A DNA stretch of 64,000 bases, from assembly GCA_015680685.1 (NCBI GenBank), contig MNCI01007719.1:295583-359582 (forward strand), written 5' to 3'. Made by a program: the position numbers and the translations under genes. The DNA comes from Gnetum montanum. Lineage: Eukaryota; Streptophyta; Gnetopsida; Gnetales; Gnetaceae. Under the pieces are notes generated by a model. That model ran no database searches. It saw only the letters and a program-made list of their open reading frames with translations, and had not been told where the DNA came from. This document shows, piece by piece, positions 1 through 11,520 of this stretch. The stretch's first letter is position 1. Each line of letters starts with the position of its first letter.

Positions 1-817
1 TATGTTATCATATCTCAGCATACATTATCATATAAATGATATCATGGGGTGCATGCTAGCCTATATAAGCAATACTTGGACGCATAGATCCACAGTAGAT
101 TTAATAACCTAGTAACAAAACTCTTTCAGTTTGTTTTCTTGAATTCAGTACTTAGTAGTGTGTGCCTACAGTGTGATGTTTTATAATTGAACGGAATCTT
201 TATTCGAGTGTGATGCACTTGGACACATTGCATGACTAGAAATAAAGATCGAGATTACTCTACATCATTACAACAACACTTAGTTTTATTTCTATTTTTA
301 ATTAGTTTACTATTTATTGTTTTCATAGTTAATGTTTACAATTACTTGCAATTTACTTTTAATGTCATTAAGCAGAACAAGTATGACTAATCTTAAGCAC
401 GTAAGTATAACTACTTGGTAACCCAATAGTACTATCACTTAGTATGCCTAGTAGCGCAGTACTTAATAATCCCAATAGTAGTTGCATGAAGTCCAAGGTG
501 TGATCGGAAGATCAAGATTGGCTACTCATCGCATAGGCTAGTTCAGATTTGTTTTATTGTCACTTAAATTTACAAACCCTTAGTTTCACTTCATGTTTAC
601 TAGGAGCTTAATGGCAAATACAACATCAATATCATATACCTCACCATGAGTTAAACCGTACACACTGATTTTACTAGCTCACATGGGAAGACAACAATCG
701 CAAACGCTAACTAATTACTGGTATAATCACATTTCCTTATCTGCAAAGTTCAACTGGGATTGTGCATGAACACTCGTATCTCCTATGGTCAAGTGCTGGA
801 TACTTCACCACTCATCA
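1..817 (+). mobile_element. partial LTR of the TGATGAG family (copy A)
   Basis: This stretch aligns in order with the two halves of the solo LTR at 12512-12944 plus 19946-20390. Shared landmarks are the 'gttcgagtgtga' and 'aataaagatcgagatta' blocks near 200-260, the 'taacccaatagta' block near 420 and the terminal CACTCATCA ending at 817. The LTR start lies just outside the window, judging from the 879 bp length of the intact solo copy. No primer-binding site follows position 817, so it is a 3' LTR or a solo LTR. No coding capacity is seen. Family and orientation are well supported; the element type is inferred from the related element at 12945-19945. Confidence 0.7.
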
Positions 818-1194
818 AGGTCTATCTAGTGGTTAAATCTTATGTTGATGAGAAGCCTGTAGAAAATGTCAAAAAGCCTTGACATAAGGTTAGTTGTAAT
901 GGAAAATATGTGTCAACATATATTGTTGGACTTTCCTATCTTACAGAAGTTAATATTTCATCAAAGTTTTTTATTACTACATCAAATCCTTTTACTATTT
1001 TAAGTTTGAGCATGAATATGGAAAATAATGTTAGCTCTCGAATCATCATCCCAACTAACAATTAATTTTTTCTCTTTTGATATTTTAAAGCATTTATTAT
1101 AAGGTTGCACACATAAGTAGACATCAATAAAATTATAAAGTTATTTCTTTCCATATTATTTTTAGTGCTTTGGTTTGGTTAATAAAATTTTCTT
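818..1194. other. non-genic AT-rich spacer
   Basis: I see no gene, repeat or structured signal here. It separates the LTR copy A from the LINE fragment. Confidence 0.5.
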
Positions 1195-1900
1195 TTCTAA
1201 GGTAAAGACAACCTTATCAAAGATGAAAAATGGAAAGGCTACTAAACCAGATAACATTCCTATAGAAGCTTGGAAAGCACTTGGAGATATAGGAGTTTCA
1301 TAGCTAACACAATTATTTAACAAAATCTTGAAGAATAGAAAAATGTCCAACAATTTGAATAAAAACATTGTTGTCCCATTTAAAAAATAAAGGAGGTGTG
1401 CAATATTATGCAAATTACAAAGGGATCAAGCTAATGAGCTATACTATGAACCTTTGAAAGAGATTGATAAAACAACATCTGAGACTTGAATCAACAATAT
1501 CAAAAAAATCAATTTGAATTTATGCCAAAGAGATCTACTATAAAGGTTATTTTCTTGATACAACAATTGAGGAAGAAATTTAGAAAACATATAGAAAATC
1601 TACAAATGATCTTCATTGACTTAGAAAAAGTATATGAAAAAGTACCTAGAGATATTATTTGCTAGGTCTTGTAGAGGAAAATATTCTTGATAAATAACAA
1701 TCTATGAGAATTTAGAAATATTTTGTAGCACGAGATTTATTACCAATCTTGGAATTAGTTATCATTCTCATAATGCAATCACAATGATCTTACCAAAATT
1801 GGTATGGAATATAATGAATTTGGTAAAATGATGACTTGGAAATTTTCAATATAGTAGATGACCTAAAATTCAACTCAGTTTTTGTAAGATTCTCTTGAAA
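1195..1900 (+). pseudogene. RTE-type LINE reverse transcriptase fragment, decayed
   Basis: Plus-strand translation gives the typical RTE start of the RT domain: a KMKNGKATKPDNIPIEAWK block near 1222-1280, then a 'LTQLFNKILKN' block. Further along, in other frames, there is a degraded 'PKRSTI' block followed by an 'FIDLEKVYEKVPRDIIC' block near 1612-1662. Several stop codons and frameshifts interrupt the reading frame, so it is dead. Similarity fades after about 1680; the stretch to 1900 is a weaker continuation. 3' tails of the same LINE type occur at 40129, 40664, 43500 and 49126. The RT identity is recognised from conserved motifs, not from a database search. Confidence 0.8.
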
Positions 1901-1930
1901 AAATTATAGATATATATTATAAATATATAA

Positions 1931-4900
1931 CTAAGCTAATGTAAAAACATTGACCAACACTTCCTTGCATCTAGAGATTGCCAATGGCAACCAAAGTTTC
2001 CATGAAGTCTAATAAAATATAAAAACACTTTAAATTTACCTCCATCACATACAAGATATTCAACTTACGCATCAAGAGTCCAAGACATACATCACTTGAA
2101 GGCACGGTTTACTACCAGTTTCCACACTATGTTCATACATTGCCAAATTTAGAATTAAATTGCTAACAAACTTGAGAGATGCAGATTGATTCTAACACTT
2201 CTGTTCATAGGCAATTATCTTGCTTCCTCACCAAGTTTTCCATCATCAGATAAGCATGGTCTTAATAACAAATACTATGAAATTAAATCTCTAATAAAAT
2301 AAACCTCAAAGTTGATCAGAAGTTTGTAGGCTTGTCCATTTTTAGCATTATTCGAAATCAAATGTTGATAGTATTCTCTTCAATCTCTATCCAAGCAATC
2401 AAAATTAACTTATTGTATCCACCAATCTTTATTTTTGATAAATGGATCATGATTGTTAGAAGGATGGTATTAAGATCATGTTAGGAATGTGATTTGAAAA
2501 TCACATTTGTAATACCCATTCATAGGAAGCAAGAGTTAACACCCAAAGCCCTCAAAAAGAAAGCTAGTTGAAAGAAGAAAATGCATAGGTGGCTTTCTTT
2601 CTACAACAATCAAACTGACATTAACATATAAACTTAAAAACAAAATCAACAACGCCAAGATCTAGCTCTGAAACAAGTTAATCAATATTAATTTTAAGAA
2701 TTAAGAGATAATTTTAAAAAGAAAGATTCATAGTAAAATATTTGTGAAAGATTCATTAGATTAAAAAAAATCAAACTTTTTTTTATTCAACATAAAAAAA
2801 TATCTAATCAAGATCGTTTACACATTTGTAAACCAAAGAAATGACCACAAAAGCAGATAAATTAGTAATCTCAAATTTGTTCAATCACATAATAATATTT
2901 TATAATTTCCAGCAACACACAAAACAAGACCATATGAATTGAACTCTTGTAATCATTTTACCATTAATTATTTAATCAAGTAATTCGTATGTTCAACAAC
3001 AGAGAATAGATAGATCACAATCATAAATTAACATCCTAGGTTTTCCCCCACTCCATCAACTTATAGAAAGATATCAAAATCAGACTTGAGAAGGTATAGA
3101 AAAAAAAGTATAATTTAAGATTCATCCAGGATTTATGCATTCAAAGGGGAAGGGTTCATCAACCAATTCCAATCAAAAACCAAAAATTTAACAATTTTTA
3201 AAACATTCACAATTATCCATGGGCCCAAGGATACTCTCACTTTCTGCCACCAGTACCAATCCTCATATAGGGATCCTTGGCCCCTATTGGCAATCTTTTG
3301 CCAAAAATGCCCCCAAATCGTTATGGGTGTTTCTAAATTGTTACTAAAAAAACTCTCATCTAAGTCATTTATGTGTGGAGTGTAGAAGATGAGTGGAGAG
3401 ATCCAAAAAAAGTAATAAACATTTCAACAATCTAAGCTTACAACAACAATCTGGATAATTTCATACAAGCATTATGAAGGTGGTTAGGTAAGCAAAAAGA
3501 GAGAACTTTGAGAAAATCAACCCTTGCTGGCCATTATCAAACATAATAGAGATAGATCATTTTACCTCCTTACTTAGATAAAGTGGAATTATCAGCACTT
3601 GTTATGCAGCATTGGATTGCTATGCAACACTTGTTTTCTTTCTTCTTACTATCTCTTGTAGTAGCCATAGTCTTCTTTCCCTTCCCAACCACACTCCTTG
3701 CTACTATATCCCTTTTTTTTTTTTGTCCTACTTCGTTTTTTTTTTCTCTCCTTCTCTCCCTATTTGTAGGTGGAATAAAGGATAATGAATAGTTTTTTGT
3801 AACTAACTTTTTGAGAATTTTTTATTTTCTTTTCTTTCTTTTTAAAGTTCTCTCTCTCTTTTCTTTTTTTAGCAATGAGTCATAAGTTCAATTCTCTTCA
3901 TGATCACTATAAAAAAAATCAATAAAATATGTATATTCACAGGTTGCAGGTTCAATTCCTAAATCAACAATTTTTGATATTTCAGAATTCAAATTATGTT
4001 AGATCTCAAGTTCAATTCCTCTTGATAATTACAAAACATTTCGGCATAATATCTCTCTTTATCATTCAAAATTGTCACAAGATGCAAGGAAAAAGTTTTT
4101 AAAATAGATTCATGATAAGGGCAGTTCAAGATACAGAATCAAAGAAGGCACCTTCTTTTTCAGGTCATCAGTGATGTGAATTTTTCCATTGTCTTACAAG
4201 CCTTAAAAAGTTATCTTGTGACCTTTCTACAACCATGGAAAGGGTACTTATACTCTATTATTTTAAAGAACAATGCATCACATTTAGATAAAATTAAAAT
4301 AGAATATAAAGGTATGGTATTTGCACACATATCCTTGATTCATGGTCAAATTCCTCCAAGTTGATTCATAGGTCAAGTTCCTCAATATTGAGTATTCTTT
4401 TGCATTCCTTTTTACAATCATTTACATCTCAACATACCTATTTTAGCTCTCTGTTTTTCAACATCTCTATTGAAATAGAATAGAAAATGGTTTGTTTTTC
4501 CATATATTTTTATTATTACTTTAAAGCATATCTCTTATGCATAAAGTATTTAAACATTTAATCATAATACATATAAAAATCAAGTCAAAAAAATTTATTA
4601 CTATTCCAATCAGTCATTTTCACCATAGTCCAAGCAAAGCGTACACACAACCTGACAACAAAACATGCACACAAACACACAGAAAGACAATTACAATCAA
4701 TGTAAAAACTCAAGGAGAAGTGGTTCGTTACAACATTCAAATTCTGCAATTGGCTACATGATGTTTGAATCAACCTAACCATCAAATGAACTTTCAAATA
4801 TGTGTATAACTAATTCAAAATGCATCAACAAGATAACTGAAGCTTTTTCCATATCCACTTCAGAACACATGGGCATCAATATTGGGAACATTCTTCACTT

Positions 4901-5041
4901 TGTGTTATCCTGCTATATCTCCCTTTCTATGCCAACAGGAGTCATTTATTTTGCTATTTGGAAACAATACCTGTTAATATACATGGTCACAATATCACTT
5001 TCAACACAGATTTAAAATAAATAAATAAATTGCATCTCATA
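1931..5041. other. intergenic region downstream of the FLN2-like gene
   Basis: This is about 3.1 kb of AT-rich sequence with no convincing gene. It holds a pyrimidine-rich tract around 3700-3870 and three spaced copies of a 'aGTTCAATTCct' motif near 3885, 3950 and 4008 that resemble tRNA B-boxes. The open frames at 3583-3792, 4176-4364 and 4537-4761 have low-complexity composition and match nothing I know. The 3' untranslated region of the gene ending at 5042 must lie in the right-hand part. Confidence 0.5.
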
Positions 5042-8000
5042 TCATATCATACCTTCAGCAGGCAGTGACAATTGATTAACGATATTGTCATTAGATCTAT
5101 CTCCATTCTGATTGGCATTTTCAACTTGATCTTGCTCCTCATTATCCCTAACATTCGTTTCATCATCTGAATCCTCAACTGTGTCATGGAAGAGACCAAT
5201 GAGAGTCAATAAAATTCATGCATTATCCTTGCAAGTGATACATGATGTTGAAAATAAATATAAACAAATATCTATAACATGCAAAGCTGAAAAGTGCAAG
5301 ATATTAGGGAGGTGGCATACAATGTTTTTCCCAATCTATATCCGATGCTTTAAATCGGCTTCTGTATCCAGAGTCCTCCTCCCGTATTGCTATTCTAGCA
5401 GCTCGTGTTACGATCCATTCCAAAAATTCCTTGTTTTCAATTATCTCTGGTTGCATAGCTAGTCTTTTAAGAGTTTCTGCCAAAATAACAAACTGATTAA
5501 AGGTGACACTAGCATATGAACTGAGATAATTAATGCAGATTTATTTAAATCAGTGAGTCAAGAAAGGTTACCTGAAACAAAAACATCATTTGTAGCAGAC
5601 TTGTCAGATGAAAGAACTCCATATTCATAGCCTGTTAAAAGACCATGAAATTTTGGTGTGTAGTACAAAAGGACTCCACCATCAATGAGAAGCAGTAGCC
5701 TCAATTCATCATGCCATAATTTTGAAAGTCTATCACTTAACATGTTATAATATTCAATTTGTCCAGAGGCAAGGCTTTTCCCAGATTCTTTCCAATCTCT
5801 CATCCAATTTCTTCTATAAGTGAATTCCTGACCTAGCAGAAATTCCAATTCTTGCTTGGTTATCTTGATGAAGTTTGAACTTCTCCAGAATTGACCCAGA
5901 ATTTTCCATGTTTCATGGTGAGATTCCCAAAGTGGCATAGGAAGATTTACATCAAAGAATGTGTTCACCCCATTCCTTTTTGAGAAGCTAATTGCATATT
6001 CAAGAGTTGCCCTCAACGAACTAGAAAGAAATGGTGTAGAATTAAAATAAAAGAGGCTGGCCTGCACTGAAATGTATGAATTATTGAATTAAGTCTAACT
6101 GCAGCAAACCCACACAATTTTTAAGAAAAATCAACATAGGATTATCCATAGCTTGCATATTTTATTTTGCAAGATGCTTCAAATCATACTAGATTCATCA
6201 TCAGTTGCAATTGATTTCTCAAGAAATTGTACATTGGGAGCCTTGGTTAAATCAGTTTATCAGAAGAGTTTTGGTTGAAAAAATTTATCATGTGCAATAA
6301 ATGATAAATATGACGCCATAGAAATGGGCATGGCAGTTAGTGGAGTGACATGATATACTTTCCGAGGTTTGAAGATTGAAAAACTAAAGTGTCAGAGTAT
6401 AATACATAAATCTGACATACATAAATCGGATGAAGCTTGGGTGGAAGCTAAGCTCAAAAGCATTGACACATAGATCTAGAAACCAGATAAATACTGTTCA
6501 AAACCAATGCACATTGCACGGAATATTTTTGAAAATTTAAAAGCACAATAAACAGAAATAAAAAAGTTGGGAATTTTTCAAATTAGTAGGGTACAAGAAG
6601 ATAGAGTTGAACTGATTTGAAAATGCGATATAGATTTGGGACTGCCAACAGAAAAGGGGTGATAGAAGGAAGACCACACCAAATAAAATTAGTACAAAGT
6701 GCTAAAAGATTCTGCTTTGAATTGACAAGTAGTACAACAAGATAACATAATTCCACATCAAGATGCTCCAATTGCATGGGAGGCTAGAATGATACGAATT
6801 GTTGGCAATCCATTTTGAAAATTACTGAATCATACATCAACACTTAAATTTAAATTTAAACAACATCTGAATTATACACATGATTTTGCAGGCCAAGATG
6901 ATGATGTGACAACACAAGAAACAGAAAAATTCAGACCACTTAAATACTACAAAAGATAAGTTTAAAAAAATGTTACCTCTTTGAGCAAATTTAAATCCAT
7001 CTCTGAACTGAGAAGAGATTCCTCTGCAGAAGGGCTTACACATTCCATCCCCAATTTCCCATCTCTTGAAAAAAGCTTGACCCTGGAAACAGATGTTGAT
7101 GATGCAGGATCCAAAATAACAGCCCTGGTTTGAACGTTTTTAACATTCAACTCAAGAACAGTTTGGCGGCCAAGAATATCATTGCCAAGCTTCCCCATTA
7201 ATGCAACCTTCACACCAGTCTGAGCAAGTTTGGTGGCCACAGAAAAACATGGTCCTCCTCTTGTCCTTGCAAAATCTCCAGGATTGTAGGAGAAGTACCC
7301 TTCTTCTGTCTGATAAAATTCAGGACCCATGTGTCTAGCAGCAATTGGAACAAAGGCGTAGTGTGGAGGCCCAAAGCAGCAAACTAATGGAGGCCAGTTA
7401 TCCTTGTGTTTACTAGTATCAATAAACCCATCTTCATCCTCATCCTCATCCTCATCTTCATCTTCATGGCCAGAATCAGGTTTGATTTCCTCATTTATCA
7501 GTATTTCCTCATCTTCATTCTCAACACTGTCAGTTATTAGTTCTATCTCCATTTCAGCATCTGTCACAACCTTGGGCTCTTCACTTTTCTTTCTCCTGCC
7601 TCTTCTCCGTGGCCCTGATGAAATAGCAGACTTGGTTTCAATAGAGGCTTCCTTCCTTGAATCACTGTGATCATCCACATTTCCACTTTTTGAAACATCA
7701 GTTTTCTTTTTCCTGCCTCTTTTCTTTGGCACAGAACTAACAGATTCAACTTCCAAAACATTGGTTTCGTTTGTATTGCTCTGAATTTCCTGCTTGTCAC
7801 TTTTCCTTTTCCTCCCTCGTTTCTTTGCTGTGGAACTTGCAACAGAATCAACCTGTGGAATTAGGTTTTCATTTGCAGTTTCAACCTTGGTCTGAGACTC
7901 CTGTACTTCACTTTTCTTTCTCCTGCCTCTCTTCTTGGGTGTGGAACTTTCTATACCTGCTAGTTTGAACAGAGAAGTACCAACTTCATTTTCTAATTGG

Positions 8001-8642
8001 GTACACCTCTGATAATAAATATCAAACCCACAATAGGATTTTTCTTTTACAAAAGCTTTTATGCTCTCAAGTATTTGACAAAGTAAGTAGCTTTGATCCT
8101 AATTTATTTGGAAGACTTCTACTGCTTAAATATCCAGTGAGAGTCTACTTCTACTGTTGAATAGATTTAGAGGTGCTATGAATTTAATAAAATTTCAGTT
8201 TCAGTGTCAGTTTCAATATCTAACCTTTCTTATTTGAATAACTGAAAACAGCCAGAGACTTAAAAAGAAGGGGAATAAACCCATAAATTGTCCTCCACTA
8301 ATGTGATCAAGAAAGCCATTTGGAAAAATCGATAACATTTCTGTGGTGAACAAAGGCAAATAATATTTTGAAATCTGTTTCTGAGACTACTGAATGAACT
8401 TAAAAACAGGCGCGCACAGTAAAAAAAACAATACCTGGGGGGCGGCCATTCTGAGCAGCATAATGAAAACTAAACGCAGACAGATCCACTGCATGACCAT
8501 TCTCGTTCTGGTCACTATGACAAGACCATATTTTCCCAGTCTGCTGATATTTACTTTTCCTTCTTCCTCTGTGAAGGGGCAAAGCAGGAACACAGGAATA
8601 AACGGAACACGAGCAATTCCTGCAAATGGCAAAGCATTTCAT
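5042..8642 (-). CDS. FLN2: fructokinase-like protein FLN2-like (plastid pfkB family), five exons
   Basis: Proposed exons on the minus strand: 8642-8435, 7992-6977, 6061-5572, 5476-5321 and 5178-5042 (stop TGA 5044-5042). They join in phase to 668 aa. Residues 1-69 look like a plastid transit region. About 85-210 hold four basic KKRGRxKK repeats, followed by an acidic Asp/Glu tract. The pfkB-like domain starts at WPPLVCCFG (about 269) and includes FMDVNLPMPLW-like and TKQELEFLLG blocks. In Arabidopsis FLN1 and FLN2 are subunits of the plastid-encoded RNA polymerase complex and partners of thioredoxin z; the CC pair (about 274-275) corresponds to the cysteines discussed for that contact. The basic-acidic N-terminus, the 'IDTSKH...WPPLVCCFG' stretch and the acidic tail favour FLN2 over FLN1. 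The kinase signature GAGD reads ATND. The exon 1-2 junction is uncertain: an alternative start of exon 2 at 8098 with another exon 1 frame is also open. Confidence 0.85.
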
Positions 8643-9309
8643 TAGCCCTTTGCACTTTTCCCACACAGAAAACCGTGTTATACAAAATGATTCAGACTGA
8701 GAGACAAAAGACAAACAGAAACGACCTTGTAAAAAGAAAAGACTGAAGTTTGATGTGCATGTGCAGTGTAGAAAAGGCCATGGAATTGACTCCAATGGAA
8801 TGGGTTTAACATGGGCTTTATCCTTCTGCAGATCGTCTGTGTTGCCTTTCTTTGTGTAAGGAGTACGCCCAAGAAATACCCATTCGGATTTCTCAACCTC
8901 TGACATCGTCCTGGCTGTTTTTACAGTGCTGATCCAGACAAGTTTTGTGCTTGGGTACTTTCATTCGTTTATAATATCCTCTTTGGATAAGCCAGAAATT
9001 CAAATTCCGTTATCTTTCATCACAAAGCAGAGTGGAAATGATAGATATGACGCAATTTTCATGTTAAATTTTTTACCCGAAATAAGCTATTTCTGAACTT
9101 ACTTGTGCTACCTTAAACACTCTGAAAATGTATTCCTCTAAGACAAAGACAAAAAAATAATAAATAATAAAATAATAAAAATGGAAACCTAGATTCGTTG
9201 ACAACGCATTAGGTAAACCCTTGGAAGAAGCAAGGTGAAATATGTACAGGGAAACTTAAGCAAAGGTTGAAAATACATATTTCAATTATCAAGTCTACTT
9301 TTCAATGGG

Positions 9310-9480
9310 GACAATTATTTCTGAGTGATGGTTAGGTGCTTCTTTCAAAGAGCTAGGTTCAAGCCTAGGTGCTGTCAATCAAAGAGGTTAGGCTTTCACT
9401 CATCTACTAATCCTCCAAGACTCTTGGGTGATGATCCTTTTACTTTGCTTTGCACTCAATGCACTTTGATTTCCTAAAGA
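9310..9480 (+). mobile_element. tRNA-derived SINE-like copy, family 1
   Basis: A tRNA-like head (GTGATGGTTAGGTGC, then a B-box-like AGGTTCAAGCCT) is followed by the body 'TTAGGCTTTCACTCATCTAC' and 'TAATCCTCC'. The same head-plus-body order is found at 39700-39890 and, more decayed, at 10225-10330. Ends and target duplications were not resolved. Confidence 0.5.
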
Positions 9481-9934
9481 GCAAAATACCTTATTAGTAC
9501 TTTTGTTGCATGTGCTCACTTGAAAAAGTAAATACGTATGCTTGGCCAACGACTTAAGTCACTTGTCACTAGCTACATTTCAACCTTATTCCCTTCTATG
9601 TAATATGTGGCATGTTCAAACTCGGTTTGAGTTATTAATGTAATACTATTTTTAGTTGCTTAAATTAGTTAATTGTCTTGTTAAGCAAGAGGTTGCCATT
9701 TTGAGTCATAGTTGAGGCATCTTTATATTGCTTTATAATTCTTTTAAAGTCTTTGTTAGCTATGCATGTTAGGTGTACTTATAGTCATTCTTTCAAGTTC
9801 TACACCAACTTGCTTAGTCCCTCACTTTTCCCCCCTCTTCATCAAACTAGTTGTGAATTGGTTTATCTTCTTTTCTCATTTTAAAATCCTTTTTGCTAAG
9901 GATTGTTTCTCTTTCTAAAACTGAAATTTTTTAA

Positions 9935-10078
9935 ATCCATTGGATATATCAAACCAATTTCAAAATTCCTTTTGTAGAATTTGTGTTAATTTATATCTTA
10001 GTGCTACCTAGTAGAATTGAACCAATGACTTGGGGATATCAAGTCAAAACTCTTACTACTAGGCTAACACCTCATTGA
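9935..10078 (-). mobile_element. tRNA-derived SINE-like copy, family 2 (minus)
   Basis: The reverse complement begins CAATGAGGTGTTAGCCTAG (A-box-like) and continues to a B-box-like TTGGTTCAATTCTAC, then 'TAGGTAGCACTAAG'. This matches, in the same order, the plus-strand copies at 55235-55375 and 55566-55690. Confidence 0.55.
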
Positions 10079-10224
10079 AAAATAAAAATTTTTTATAGTT
10101 TAAATGGAAGGGAGGGGGTCTCGAAACTTGATATAATTTCACTATAAATATAATCTAAGACATATAGCTAACATGATACTTTAGAAGAATTACAAGAGAA
10201 TATAATAATAGGGACCATCATTTG

Positions 10225-10330
10225 GACTAATAATATGGAAGACATGGGTTTGAGCTTAGACATAGCTACTTAGAAATGTTAAACTTTCACTTATCTATTA
10301 ACCTTCCTAGGATCCCTCTTGGCAAGATAA
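10225..10330 (+). mobile_element. tRNA-derived SINE-like copy, family 1, decayed
   Basis: It has the degenerate head 'GGGTTTGAGCTTAGAC' and the body 'TTAAACTTTCACTTATCTAT' followed by 'TAACCTTCCTAGGA', parallel to the copy at 9310-9480. Confidence 0.4.
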
Positions 10331-10449
10331 CTGTTGGGGGAGGGGGAGAAGGTAGATGTTGGGATTGAAAAGAATGACTATAAAAACATCCTAAGACATA
10401 TAGGTAACATGATGTTTTAGAAAAATTATAGAAGAATATAATACTATCT

Positions 10450-10525
10450 TAAGGGTAATTCAAACTAGCAACCTCTTAGCCAATAAGATAGTGAGCTAAC
10501 CACTTGGGCTACCTATTACTAGCAA
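10450..10525 (-). mobile_element. tRNA-like SINE head (minus)
   Basis: The reverse complement reads TAGCCCAAGTGGTTAGCTCA (an A-box with the usual TGGTTAGC core), and about 35 bases later GTTTGAATTACC (B-box-like). It lacks the conserved stem complementarity expected of a working tRNA gene, so it is read as a SINE head rather than a tRNA. Confidence 0.45.
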
Positions 10526-11179
10526 TTATGATGAGTAAGCATTAAAGCTCCAAGTAATGAGGAATGTTATGATGCTTCAAGTGTAGGTGTCAAACCCTAA
10601 AAAAAAATATTAACAATGAGCAAAGAAAATCTAGAGTGCATCGCAAGCTTGATATTGAGTAGACATCATCAAAAAGAATATATGGAAAAAAAAAACTTTT
10701 TAATTTTAGATGAACAACTTTACAATTGATACATTGAAAAAATATGTGAAGAAAATTAATTGTTAGTTGGAAGGAAGGTCCTATTTCTAACAAAATTTAC
10801 ATCACTTTTCAACATCTATGCTTGAACATAAATAGCAAAAGGATTCAAGATAAAGAGTGTAGCTTAATACCAATATTTGTTTCAAAGCAAAAAAGTGGTA
10901 CTACTTGGGAAAAATCTTCATCTCATCACTTATTATTGATCTTACATCAACAATCTTCACCATCAACTATAACCTTCTTGTCAATGGTAGTTTTAATCTT
11001 CAAGTTAATAGTATTTTTGTCACACAAGGAAAAATTTGTCTTATAAGCTATCTATCTATGTTGCTTAATACTTTCTCTAGTACCAATAAAATATGTATAG
11101 GAGCTTCTTTCTTCTTTGGATTCTTTATTACCATTTTATCTTTGTTATTGTTGCATTAACTTGATTTTTCATATCTTCA

Positions 11180-11520
11180 ACTTCAACACAATTTTTGTTC
11201 TTTACAATTTTTTTTTCTTGAGTAAAAATGGACAAGCATTAAACAAATATCCTTCACAATGGAAAAATTTGCAAGAATTAGAAATATTATAATATGTAAT
11301 TGGCCCTATAATATCAATTCCTTTTTACAATTGAGAAAGTTGATTTTAACAAAAAATTAGCTACAAAAACCAAAAGTTGTAGAAATAGACTCCATATGCT
11401 TAATAGGACTGAGAAGACTAACAATTTCCTGCTCAACTTTATGAAAAATCAATGGAAGATTATATAACTTGCCAAAACATGGAACTATTTGGATTAGAGA
11501 TCAAAATTTGAAGCCCGCTT
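11180..11520 (-). pseudogene. L1-type LINE ORF1 relic with a degenerate zinc knuckle
   Basis: Minus-strand reading near 11270-11215 gives SCKFFHCEGYLFNACP. This fits the C-x2-C-x4-H-x4-C knuckle of plant L1 ORF1 proteins with C4 changed to F and H9 changed to Y, both single-base changes. Upstream, near 11480-11440, 'GKLYNLPLIFHK' resembles the 'RLxNLPLxFW' block that precedes the knuckle in those proteins. Stops separate the pieces. It is an old fragment and the assignment is tentative. Confidence 0.4.

Noticed and set aside
7404-7670. Serine-rich open frame on the plus strand
   Set aside because: It is the antisense shadow of the Asp/Glu tract and basic repeats of the FLN2 exon 2.
8400-8906. 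Start of the FLN2-like protein at the upstream ATG 8906
   Set aside because: The extension lacks transit-peptide features, and the ATG at 8642 opens a better leader.
10450-10525. A tRNA gene on the minus strand
   Set aside because: It has A- and B-box-like parts, but I cannot pair acceptor and anticodon stems convincingly.
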